A stretch of DNA of 64,000 nt. It comes from Endozoicomonas sp. 8E. GTDB lineage: Bacteria > Pseudomonadota > Gammaproteobacteria > Pseudomonadales > Endozoicomonadaceae. Shown here one piece after another: positions 43,969-51,377 of the stretch; the first letter of the stretch is position 1, and each line of letters begins with the position of its first letter. The notes beneath the pieces were generated by a model. The model ran no database searches and was not told the DNA's origin. It saw nothing but the letters and a program-made list of their open reading frames with translations. Location of the stretch: contig NZ_CP120717.1 of NCBI RefSeq assembly GCF_032883915.1, positions 4,533,697-4,597,696 on the forward strand, given 5' to 3'. A program made the translations under genes and the position numbers.

Positions 43969-44020
43969 GAGAGATTCCTTTCTTCAAGGTTTGGCTAAAA
44001 AGAGAATTTCTGAGATTTGC

Positions 44021-44098
44021 GCATAACGCCTGGTTCAGCCGCGCCGCCGACGGGTGGAGGGGCGCAGCCCCGGAACGAACTGGAACCATTCGTTACAT
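44021..44098 (-). other. attC site
   Basis: GCATAACGCCTGGTTCAGCC...CGGAACGAACTGGAACCATT...CGTTACAT. R' belongs to the LysE cassette; R'' (ATGTAAC) to tacAT. Confidence 0.8.
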
Positions 44099-44108
44099 TT
44101 GCGGTTGG

Positions 44109-44642
44109 CTACGAACCAAAAAGCTGGGCTACTGTTTTCATGGGCAGGAACATGCGAACCCTACCATTATGTTCACACAGAACTTCAAACCCATATTTTG
44201 CATAAAACTTCTCTGCGGCATCTGTTAAGCAGTCAACAATAATGGCGTATGCACGCATATGAGAGTTGATTTCCCATAGGTACTTTAAGGCATTTATGAG
44301 ACAGATTTTGCCCAGCCCCTCACCATGAAATTCTCGATGAACCGCAAGCTGTGCGATCAAAAATACAGGAATAGGGTATCGTGGAAGTTTTTTTGCTAAA
44401 GCTTTAGGTAAGGTATCACGGCAGATAGAGCTTGGTGTGATGCTGTAAAATGCACAGATTGGTATTTTTTGATTTGGCAAAGGATTTGATGCAGGCAGAA
44501 CCATTGTGCGACTGATACCAGCCTGCATATGTTTTGCAGCTTCAGTCTGGATGAACAAATTAAGTTCAGTTTCACCACAATCAAATGATGCTCTATCGTG
44601 GATACCTTTACCGAGTTCCACAAACTCCTTTGACCAGCTCAC
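44109..44642 (-). CDS. tacT: TacT-like GNAT toxin
   Basis: 177 residues of the TacT/AtaT group: FDCGETELNLFIQTEAAKHM, the beta-strand ICAFYSITPSSICRDTLP, acetyl-CoA loop LAVHREFHGEGLGKICLINA, and terminal AEKFYAKYGFEVLCEH with the catalytic tyrosine. Such toxins acetylate aminoacyl-tRNA. It lies directly after the DUF1778 antitoxin with a 4-base overlap, which identifies it as a TA toxin rather than a metabolic acetyltransferase. Confidence 0.9.
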   Translation of the reverse strand: MSWSKEFVELGKGIHDRASFDCGETELNLFIQTEAAKHMQAGISRTMVLPASNPLPNQKIPICAFYSITPSSICRDTLPKALAKKLPRYPIPVFLIAQLAVHREFHGEGLGKICLINALKYLWEINSHMRAYAIIVDCLTDAAEKFYAKYGFEVLCEHNGRVRMFLPMKTVAQLFGS

Positions 44643-44908
44643 TTGACACCTTTCTCCTCGGTAAATGCTAAGGCATCTAGCAACGCTTTATTTGGAGCCT
44701 TTGCCTTTTCGCAGGCCTCTGTAAAGCGATCAAACACATCGTTTTCGACTGTAATGCTCTCATACTCAGAAATGACCTGAGTAGAGTCTTCATCCATGAG
44801 CCTGACAACGTATTCGGTCAAACTCTTCAGCCCTAGTAAGGCTGAAGCCTTTTCTGCTTTAGCCTTGATTTCCTCATCAAGCCTTAGGTCTAATCGTGCA
44901 GTAGCCAT
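44639..44908 (-). CDS. tacA: TacA-like DUF1778 antitoxin
   Basis: 89 residues: MATARLDLRLDEEIKAKAEK start, ribbon-helix-helix with ALLGLKSLTEYVVRLMDEDS, and a C-terminal toxin-binding tail (VFDRFTEACEKAKAPNKALL). Antitoxin-first order and 4-base overlap with the toxin. It represses the tac promoter together with the toxin. Confidence 0.9.
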   Translation of the reverse strand: MATARLDLRLDEEIKAKAEKASALLGLKSLTEYVVRLMDEDSTQVISEYESITVENDVFDRFTEACEKAKAPNKALLDALAFTEEKGVK

Positions 44909-45011
44909 TTTCCACTCTCCATTTGTACAGATATCTTCCGTATAGGCAGAGTTTAGACCTGAGAGTTCCTATAAGCAAGATGTACGGATAAATAACGGAT
45001 TATTTGAGCGA

Positions 45012-45075
45012 ATGTAACGCTGACAGCAAGGGTGGCGAACACAGTGAGCCATCCCTTTGCCTGTATTTGTTAGCC
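45012..45075 (-). other. attC site
   Basis: ATGTAACGCTGACAGCAAGG...GAGCCATCCCTTTGCCTGTA...TTTGTTAGCC. R' starts the tacAT cassette. Confidence 0.75.
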
Positions 45076-45438
45076 CGGCAGCCCTGCCGCCTGGGACAAT
45101 GTTGATTATTGCAGAGGAGCTTCAGTAAAACCTGCACCTGCTACACCGATTGAAGTGCATAAAAGTTACCGCTGGAAAACTTGCAGGCAACGCCAATGCT
45201 GATACAACTTTTAACTGGTTTAGTGCGCCGGACCAAATACTCATAAACACCGTGAACCCACGCTGACATGCCCAACAAGACACCGCAGATTTTTCATCGA
45301 CTGACAGAGAATCTACAGACATGCATTACTGAGAATTACTCAGAACTGGAATTGACCAGACTGGTTGCTGGCGTAGATTTTGGTTCGTGACTCATCCATT
45401 GGAAAAATAGAAAAAACTTTCATACTGCTGCCGGCTAA
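45076..45438 (-). repeat. Duplicated cassette, copy 1 (66-codon ORF or non-coding)
   Basis: Near-identical to 39299-39660, about 360 bp. Contains the minus-strand frame 45122-45322. The cassette is bounded by GTTAGCC cores that pair on both sides, so it is a genuine cassette present twice. Confidence 0.6.
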
Positions 45439-45504
45439 CGCCTGCGTGTGGGGCGCCGCCGCAAGCGGCGTCCCAGGCAGCTCGCTGCCGACACAATGCA
45501 CTTG
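45433..45504 (-). other. attC left part, split by IS91-like copy E
   Basis: GGCTAACGCCTGCGTGTGGG...GCCGACACAATGCACTTG. R'' of the next cassette (GCGCATAAC) is moved to 47828. Confidence 0.8.
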
Positions 45505-45617
45505 TTGAACCAAGCCGCTAACGCGGCAAAAAAATACCGTTCATCCCAGCCACCCCGGCATTGCCAATACTTCCTGATATCCGCACCACTCCGGCGCGGC
45601 TTATATAAGGAAGCAAC

Positions 45618-46520
45618 ATGGAACGTTCTGAGCAAATCCGGTTTGACAAACTGTATCAAAAACACATCACCACCCTGAAGCTTCAGGGCAAAAGAAAATC
45701 AACCATTGATCTATACAGCAGGCCGCTGCGGCGGCTGGCAACCTTCTTTGATCATTGTCCTGACAGACTCAGCCCTGAGGATTTAAAAACCTATTTTGCC
45801 GCCCTGGTGGAAAGCCATTCCTGGAGCACGGTCAAAACCGATCGTAATGGCCTGCAGTTTTTCTGGAAACATGTTCTGGGCAAACACTGGGACTTTGTTG
45901 AAATCATCAAACCACCGACCGTCAAGCGACTGCCCGTTATCCTGACGCCTGCAGAGGTAGAACGACTGCTTAATACTGCACGGAAACTACGCTATTACAC
46001 CATTCTGTTGACACTTTACAGCATGGGCTTAAGGCTGGCCGAAGGCCTGAACCTGACCATTGCCGACATTGATTCCGAACTCATGAGAGTCCATTTGCGC
46101 AACTGCAAAGGCGGCAAGGATCGCTATGTTGATCTTCCCAGTCGAACACTTAAGGCCCTGCGCCGCTATTGGGCCACTCACCGAAACCCAAAGTTTCTTT
46201 TTCCTGAAGGCCAGAGCGCACAGCAACGGCACCGGGCGACTCAGCCCATGAGCCGTTCCTGCACCCAGAAAGCCATGAGACAGCTGGTTGAAGAATGCAG
46301 GATTAATAAAAAGGTCAGCCCTCACAGTTTACGACACAGCTTTGCCACGCACCTTCTTGAACAGGGTTTAAGTCTCAGGGCTATTCAGACGCTGCTCGGG
46401 CACATGTGCCCAAAAACCACCGCTATCTATACCCAGTTAACAGAAACCGCCCAACTTAATACCAGGAAAGTGATGAATCATCTGATCAATGAACTCAAGC
46501 TGAAAGGAGATGATCAATGA
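45618..46520 (+). CDS. IS91-associated tyrosine recombinase
   Basis: 300 residues, XerC/D-like. SAM-like N-domain (MERSEQIRFDKLYQKHITTL ... KTYFAALVESHSWSTVKTDR), catalytic domain with R in YSMGLRLAEGLNL, K in NCKGGKDRYVDLP, HxxR in [18 protein letters not shown] in LLGHMCPKTTAIYTQL and the terminal tyrosine. The only complete copy in the window. SD AAGGA precedes the ATG. The stop overlaps the transposase ATG. In this IS group it accompanies the HUH transposase; its role is not established. Confidence 0.88.
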   Translation: MERSEQIRFDKLYQKHITTLKLQGKRKSTIDLYSRPLRRLATFFDHCPDRLSPEDLKTYFAALVESHSWSTVKTDRNGLQFFWKHVLGKHWDFVEIIKPPTVKRLPVILTPAEVERLLNTARKLRYYTILLTLYSMGLRLAEGLNLTIADIDSELMRVHLRNCKGGKDRYVDLPSRTLKALRRYWATHRNPKFLFPEGQSAQQRHRATQPMSRSCTQKAMRQLVEECRINKKVSPHSLRHSFATHLLEQGLSLRAIQTLLGHMCPKTTAIYTQLTETAQLNTRKVMNHLINELKLKGDDQ

Positions 46521-47568
46521 AGCTTTCCGATATAGCAGCGCAATACGGTGATCGGTTTCTGGAAAAATACAGTCAATGTCTTTTACCTGGCCATATCAAA
46601 GCACTGCAAGCGATACAGCACTGTCGAACGTCGGCAGCCGGTATGACCTTGCTGGAATGCAACAGCTGCCGGACACGGGATCAAAAGCCCATGTCCTGCG
46701 GGCATCGCCACTGCAACCGCTGCCAGAACACCGATACCAGCGAGTGGCTGCAGCGGCAAAGACAAAAACTACTGCCCGTTGAATACTTTATGGTGACCTT
46801 CACCTTGCCAGCGCAACTTCGAAACCTGGCGTGGCAACATCAACGACAGGTGTACGATTTACTGTTCAGAACGGCAGCTGACACCCTAAAAGAATTCGGC
46901 AGCAATTCCAAAAAACTGGATGCAGGCCTGGGAATGACCGGCGTCCTGCACACTCATAGCCGACGACTGGATTACCATCCCCATATACACTTTGTCGTGC
47001 CAGGTGGCGGCATCAATACCCGACGAAAAGAGTGGCGCAAACTCACAGGCAACTACCTGTTCAATGGCAAGAACCTGGCCATGGTCTTTCGAGCCAAACT
47101 CCTTCGCGCCCTGGACGAACAGGGACTACTATCTCCGAGCCTGAAAACAAGGCTGCCCAAAGAGTGGGTCGTCAATTGCAAACGGGTAGGCAAAGGATTA
47201 CCAGCACTTGAATATCTATCCCGCTATCTGTACCGAGGCGTGATCAGTGACAACAATATCCTGGCCAGCAAACGAGGAAAGGTGACCTTTTCTTACCTCA
47301 ACAGTGAAACCGGCAAAAAGGAGAAGCGAACCCTGCCAGGAGAAGACTTCCTGTGGCTGGTACTGAAACATGTATTACCCAGACGACTTCGACGATCGCG
47401 GGATTACGGATTTTTACACAGCAACGCAAAAAACAATTATCACTGGTGCAACTGGTTTTAAACGTGATGGTGAAAGCAGTCGAACCTGTCATTCGCCCGA
47501 AATTCACATGCAGGCATTGCGGTGAGTCTATGAAACACATTGCGTTCAGTTTCCTGAAACCGACCTGA
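46517..47568 (+). pseudogene. IS91-family HUH transposase, late frameshift (copy E)
   Basis: Zinc-binding N-domain (CNSCRTRDQKPMSCGHRHCN; one Cys-region Gly changed to Arg), HUH motif DYHPHIHFVVPGGG, Y2 region EYLSRYLYRGVIS. One A is lost in an A-run near 47427, so the frame ends at 47461 (NNYHWCNWF) instead of reading QLSLVQLVLNVM...KHIAFSFLKPT to 47568. The core residues are retained; activity is uncertain. Confidence 0.8.
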
Positions 47569-47945
47569 GTATTGCCACAGCAACAAACACCGCCATTCAC
47601 AAGCAAGGAGGAAATGTAAGCTCAGCCAGACAGATCCGTCATATCCAAGACTACCGTAATGCAGTGGTCTGGAGACACTCATCCTGAATAAATAGCGTTC
47701 AGAAAAAACGTTTTGATTCAAGGTCCGCCAGAAAAGTAAACTTCAATAGATCTTTCTTACCAGAATTCAACCCGGGCTTGTGCAACAACAGGATAGATTG
47801 CGGCTGGGCGCAATCTATCCTTATTCGTTATGCGCGGCATGGAGGGTTACGATACCCAGCGAAGTGCTGGATTGATATAATAAGTTCAACCGAGAGAAAT
47901 TTTAGATTTGAGCTAGTGCTAGTAAGTTCTCTTTTATTATGATTT

Positions 47946-48398
47946 TTATTCATCATGATCTGGATACTTTATACCTGTGTACGCTGATGCAACTAATACT
48001 CCTGAAATCAATCCATATGGAACTGTGATCCACCCTATCAAAATTGTACTCCCAATATATAAAAACCAAAATTTTTGGATTTCAAAAGTATCACCTAGAA
48101 AAGAATTATAAAGAGTAAAGATGAACCATGTTGGCAAATGACTTAACAAGCCTACAATCGCTCCTGATTTACAACTACTTGAAACCACTTTATTTGCATC
48201 GATTGAAATCAGCTCATGACATATTAAACAAGATGATAAAAACGTACATATAGGAGCAATAAAGAAAATTGAATCAAAGTCATTTTGATTGATGGGAAAA
48301 CTAACGGGAATTTTGTCCATAACATAGTGGGTAATCATGAATGAGCTTACACCCCAAAATAAAGATATAAATAATATATAATTTGTTTTTGCACTCAT
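47946..48398 (-). CDS. Four-TM membrane protein (cassette), unknown
   Basis: 150 residues with hydrophobic segments YILFISLFWGVSSFMITHYV, FIAPICTFLSSCLICHELI, GAIVGLLSHLPTWFIFTLYN and YIGSTILIGWITVPYGLISG. No recognised family. The cassette starts at GTTATGCGC (48435) and its R'' (GCGCATAAC) lies at the edge of IS copy E. Confidence 0.65.
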   Translation of the reverse strand: MSAKTNYILFISLFWGVSSFMITHYVMDKIPVSFPINQNDFDSIFFIAPICTFLSSCLICHELISIDANKVVSSSCKSGAIVGLLSHLPTWFIFTLYNSFLGDTFEIQKFWFLYIGSTILIGWITVPYGLISGVLVASAYTGIKYPDHDE

Positions 48399-48428
48399 AA
48401 GCTACTCATGATTATTTTTTTACTAAGC

Positions 48429-48506
48429 GCATAACGCCTGCGTGTGGGGCGCCGCCGCAGGCGGCGTCCCAGCCAGCTTGCTGGCGACACCACGCACTTG
48501 TTATGC
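48429..48506 (-). other. attC site
   Basis: GCATAACGCCTGCGTGTGGG...GGCGACACCACGCACTTGTTATGC, classical VCR-like attC. Its R'' closes the two-gene cassette. Confidence 0.9.
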
Positions 48507-49040
48507 CTCGGTTAGTTGTGAACTTGATGCTCTTCCTACCCAAATTTTGTGCCCACTGTTTTCTGGCAAGATAGCAGACTCTACTAAGCCTTTAAGTAAA
48601 GCAACTCTTGTGTGTCCTTCAACCAAATGAAAATTAGAGCCAATGGTATAGACAGAGTTGCTAAATATGACGGGAGGTTCTACCCATGTGCTATTCTCTT
48701 TCCAGTGCTCTATTACTTGAGGACGAACATCAATGCAATTCCAGCCTTTAGAGACAAACTGTAGTGTTCTTTGTGAAACACCCTGAAACCAAGTAGAAAA
48801 ACCCGGATAGAAACTACTGCCCGTTATTTCTGTAGCAGGAATTTCTTCTAAGCTCCATTCAATCACTGATAGATCTAAGTCCGCATACTGATCTTGAAAA
48901 TCGATATTTCGACCATGATCTGAATAGACCTGTTTTAAAATAGTTAAAGGAGTATTCGGAAGCTTTTCTTGAAGAAAAGCAATATCAATACAGCGAGTAT
49001 CTTTATTGTGAGGAACATCCATTAAATCATAGAATTTCAC
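48501..49040 (-). CDS. ParB/sulfiredoxin-fold-like protein (cassette)
   Basis: 179 residues. SNSVYTIGSNFHLVEGHTRV followed by ALLKGLVE resembles the ParB-N/sulfiredoxin loop (EGHxR..A), which binds nucleotides. The rest (VIEWSLEEIPATEITGSSFY; STWFQGVSQRTLQFVSKGWN) is not recognised. The stop TAA comes from the R'' box. It shares the cassette with the membrane protein gene at 49095; there is no attC between them. Confidence 0.55.
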   Translation of the reverse strand: MKFYDLMDVPHNKDTRCIDIAFLQEKLPNTPLTILKQVYSDHGRNIDFQDQYADLDLSVIEWSLEEIPATEITGSSFYPGFSTWFQGVSQRTLQFVSKGWNCIDVRPQVIEHWKENSTWVEPPVIFSNSVYTIGSNFHLVEGHTRVALLKGLVESAILPENSGHKIWVGRASSSQLTEA

Positions 49041-49094
49041 AGAACAACCTTAAGCTTATAACTTATACATTTAACTTTTGAGAATTATACCTTT

Positions 49095-49469
49095 TTATTT
49101 TGTTTTGCTCCCAGGTTTTGAAATTACGTAATGTGAAATAAGCCCACCACCCAGACCAGAACTTGCCATTAAGATTATTTGAAAGAATGTTTCAATTACA
49201 TTTACATCTTCTCCGGCAGCTAATGACTCCATTAGAAAATTTAAAATGTAGTACTTACCCAAAACGGCAATAGCTGCACCAAAGTAAATTACCAAAGCCC
49301 CTTGCTCTAGGTGATTAAAGTTGAACTTAAAGATAAAAAACATCACAGTGATATAACCAATAAGCCAAAGCATTGTTATGGGCATTTTGGGAAATATCAA
49401 ACACAAAGGGATGCTTAAAATTGTAAATAAAATCACTTTAGCTGGTGTACGAAGATCTTTATTATTCAT
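49095..49469 (-). CDS. Membrane protein (cassette), unknown
   Basis: 124 residues, four TM segments (VILFTILSIPLCLIFPKMPI; MLWLIGYITVMFFIF; ALVIYFGAAIAVLGKYYILN; FQIILMASSGLGGGLISHYV). First gene of a two-gene cassette that starts at GTTATGCCTC (49513), which pairs with the R'' after the next gene. No family is recognised. Confidence 0.65.
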   Translation of the reverse strand: MNNKDLRTPAKVILFTILSIPLCLIFPKMPITMLWLIGYITVMFFIFKFNFNHLEQGALVIYFGAAIAVLGKYYILNFLMESLAAGEDVNVIETFFQIILMASSGLGGGLISHYVISKPGSKTK

Positions 49470-49506
49470 GATATTCCTATAAATAAAACACGATCCTGGT
49501 TAAGAG

Positions 49507-49567
49507 GCATAACGCACGTGTCACGGGGAGGAGCGCAGCGACGATCCCGTGGACACACTTGTTAACC
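49507..49567 (-). other. attC site
   Basis: GCATAACGCACGTGTCACGG...CGATCCCGTGGACACACTTGTTAACC. R'' CTGGTTAAC ends the ATPase cassette; R' GTTATGCC starts the two-gene cassette. Confidence 0.85.
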
Positions 49568-50104
49568 AGACACAGCCTTTAAAATGAACTGAAGCCTATT
49601 TTTAACAGTATCCAGTGGCATTTCCGTAACACTGTAACCAAATTTTAAATAGCAACTTACCATAACTTGATACGTATTTACAGCCTCACTAAATGTTTGC
49701 TTTCTTTCGCTGTCATTTTGATAAATTGATTCCCAAGGGGGGAACATAAACACTTCTTTTGAATGCCTAATCTCAGAACAACTTTTTTCTAATGCTTTTG
49801 GTATTTCCAACCCTTCCAACTGCCTATACCCATACACATCGACAATTGATCTATCCAGAAAGATTAAACTCTCAGTAGTTTTTGTTGCTTTTAGGGCTTC
49901 ATTTTCCAATCTTTCCATTTCATCAGCAAACCGACACTTATCTCTCCAAGGTAAGCATTCTGAATTCTCTTTTTTTTCCTCTTGAATAACCTTCCTACCA
50001 ACTTCTTCTTTTACATTGAATCCTTTCAATTTTAATTGTTCAAGTAAGCTTGTCTTTCCAGCTCCCGGGCCTCCTGAAAAAATTATATGATTCTTGAGAT
50101 GCAT
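49562..50104 (-). CDS. AAA ATPase/kinase (NadR-like P-loop)
   Basis: 180 residues. P-loop HIIFSGGPGAGKTSLLEQLK at the N-terminus, EEVGRKVIQEEKKEN, Walker-B-like SLIFLDRSIVDVYGYRQLEG. This fits the AAA_28/NadR-type small P-loop family, thought to phosphorylate nucleosides or nicotinamide riboside-like substrates. No second domain. The TAA stop lies in R''. The cassette is second from attI, so it may be expressed from the integron promoter. Confidence 0.8.
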   Translation of the reverse strand: MHLKNHIIFSGGPGAGKTSLLEQLKLKGFNVKEEVGRKVIQEEKKENSECLPWRDKCRFADEMERLENEALKATKTTESLIFLDRSIVDVYGYRQLEGLEIPKALEKSCSEIRHSKEVFMFPPWESIYQNDSERKQTFSEAVNTYQVMVSCYLKFGYSVTEMPLDTVKNRLQFILKAVSG

Positions 50105-50119
50105 AAGTTATATTCGTCT

Positions 50120-50193
50120 GGTTAACGCCCACATGTGGGGCGCCGTAGGCGTCCCAGCCAGCTTGCTGGCGACACCATGTGCTTGTTATAAGC
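50120..50193 (-). other. attC of the first cassette
   Basis: GGTTAACGCCCACATGTGGG...GGCGACACCATGTGCTTGTTATAAGCC. R'' on the minus strand, GGCTTATAAC, is exactly complementary to GTTATAAGCC at 50724-50733, which fixes the attI/cassette boundary. Confidence 0.9.
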
Positions 50194-50710
50194 CGGTTTT
50201 CCCGTAAACAACAGTATTTGATAATTTACCGGATGGAAGTCGGCGCTCGTTTATGAATGTTGCTTCGAGTTGATAGCCATTTCTCTCTGCAACAGAACGA
50301 CTTTTTTTGTTACATTCAGCTGCTCTGATTTCTATGCGTTTTGCCCCAAGCTCTTTGAATGAATAGGTCTCAAGAACTTTTAGAGCTTCTGTGACAAAGC
50401 CTTTACCTGATTTTGAATTTCTCAGCCAATAGCCAATTTCGAAAAATGGTACATTTTTGTCTCTTATTATCAAGCCAATTGCACCAAGTAGGTCATCGCT
50501 GGATTTTTCAATGATAAAAAATCTTAGCTCACCATTAAATGATTCATAGTTTGTTATTGCATGTTTCATATTTTCTTCAGGGTGAGATAAGCCATTTTGA
50601 ACCCATGGCAAATATACGCTTAGACTCTCTTCACTTTCATTTATAGCATCATGAACTTTAGATACTAACTCCATAGAAGGAGGGGATAACTTAATTCTAT
50701 CAGTTTCCAC
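50186..50710 (-). CDS. RimJ/RimL-type GNAT acetyltransferase (first cassette)
   Basis: About 174 residues from GTG 50710 (VETDRIKLSPPSMELVSKVH) with AAGGA upstream. Motifs: ESLSVYLPWVQNGLSHPEEN (typical RimL), FFEIGYWLRNSKSGKGFVTE (acetyl-CoA loop), LGAKRIEIRAAECNKKSRSV AERNGY (family helix, quoted in two parts). It resembles ribosomal-protein Ser/Ala acetyltransferases. The frame stays open to ATG 50782, which lies in attI, so an attI-initiated protein with 24 extra residues is possible. Confidence 0.85.
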   Translation of the reverse strand: METDRIKLSPPSMELVSKVHDAINESEESLSVYLPWVQNGLSHPEENMKHAITNYESFNGELRFFIIEKSSDDLLGAIGLIIRDKNVPFFEIGYWLRNSKSGKGFVTEALKVLETYSFKELGAKRIEIRAAECNKKSRSVAERNGYQLEATFINERRLPSGKLSNTVVYGKTGL

Positions 50711-50732
50711 GAATTTTCCTTGAGGCTTATAA

Positions 50733-50900
50733 CAGCTATTAGAACTCAAGCGAGTGATATCAGATATTACACTCACACGCATTATACCCCCCCAAATCAG
50801 GGAAAATTAACTCACTAGAGATATATCCCGTTTTTTCAATCTGTCAAAAAGTCATTAATTATCAACAGACTATGAGTCTATTCTACCTACCGTCCAGAAT
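50733..50900 (-). other. attI site and integron leader
   Basis: The recombination point lies at 50732/50733 (G|TTATAAGCC on the minus strand). The bases from there to intI contain no gene. The cassette promoter (Pc) should lie here or in intI, but I cannot point to a convincing -35/-10 pair. The extent is approximate. Confidence 0.65.
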
Positions 50901-50945
50901 AGGCCGCTAGTGAGTTATTTGCATTTTTGGTATTTTCTTCAATAA

Positions 50946-50965
50946 TACTGTACAAAATAACAGTT
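50946..50965 (+). promoter_or_regulatory. LexA box of intI
   Basis: TACTGTACAAAATAACAGTT matches the CTGT-N8-ACAG SOS operator exactly and ends 12 bases before the intI ATG. SOS control of integron integrases is well established, so this copy was probably LexA-regulated. Confidence 0.85.
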
Positions 50966-51377
50966 GTTGAGTTTACCATGCCATCTCCTTTTATGACTGA
51001 AGTACGCAACACCCTCAGAGTGAGGCGCTATAGCTATAAAACTGAACAGTCGTATTGTTATTGGATCAAGTACTTCATTCGTTATCAAAACATGAAACAT
51101 CCAAAGAATTTAGGGCCTGATCATGTCAGACAATTTTTGACTTATCTTGCCGTTCAGCGTCGGGTTGCTACTTCAACACAAAACCAGGCATTGAATGCTC
51201 TGAACTTTTTATACAAACAAGTTTTAGGCAGAACCCTGGGCGATGTCAGCAACCTGGTCAGAGCAAAGAAGCCCACAAGGATTCCTGTGGTGTTTGAAAG
51301 GCATGAAATAAATGCAATTTTCACAGTGATCAGCCGCTACTAAAAATCTAACATAATCTGTAATTATGTAGACTTAT

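Larger units (their letters stand above)
45505..47827 (+). mobile_element. IS91-like element copy E (full length)
   Basis: 2,323 bp. Left end TTGAACCAAGCCGCTAACGC; right end has the hairpin AGGATAGATTG/CAATCTATCCT (47790-47821), perfect here while other copies have one unpaired A, and ends TTATTCG. It carries an intact recombinase and a transposase with one late frameshift. Confidence 0.88.

Noticed and set aside
22859-47827. Interpretation of each IS91-like copy as its own integron cassette
   Set aside because: The attC sequence following each copy is different, and the R'' beside each right end belongs to the neighbouring cassette, so insertion into existing attC sites fits better.
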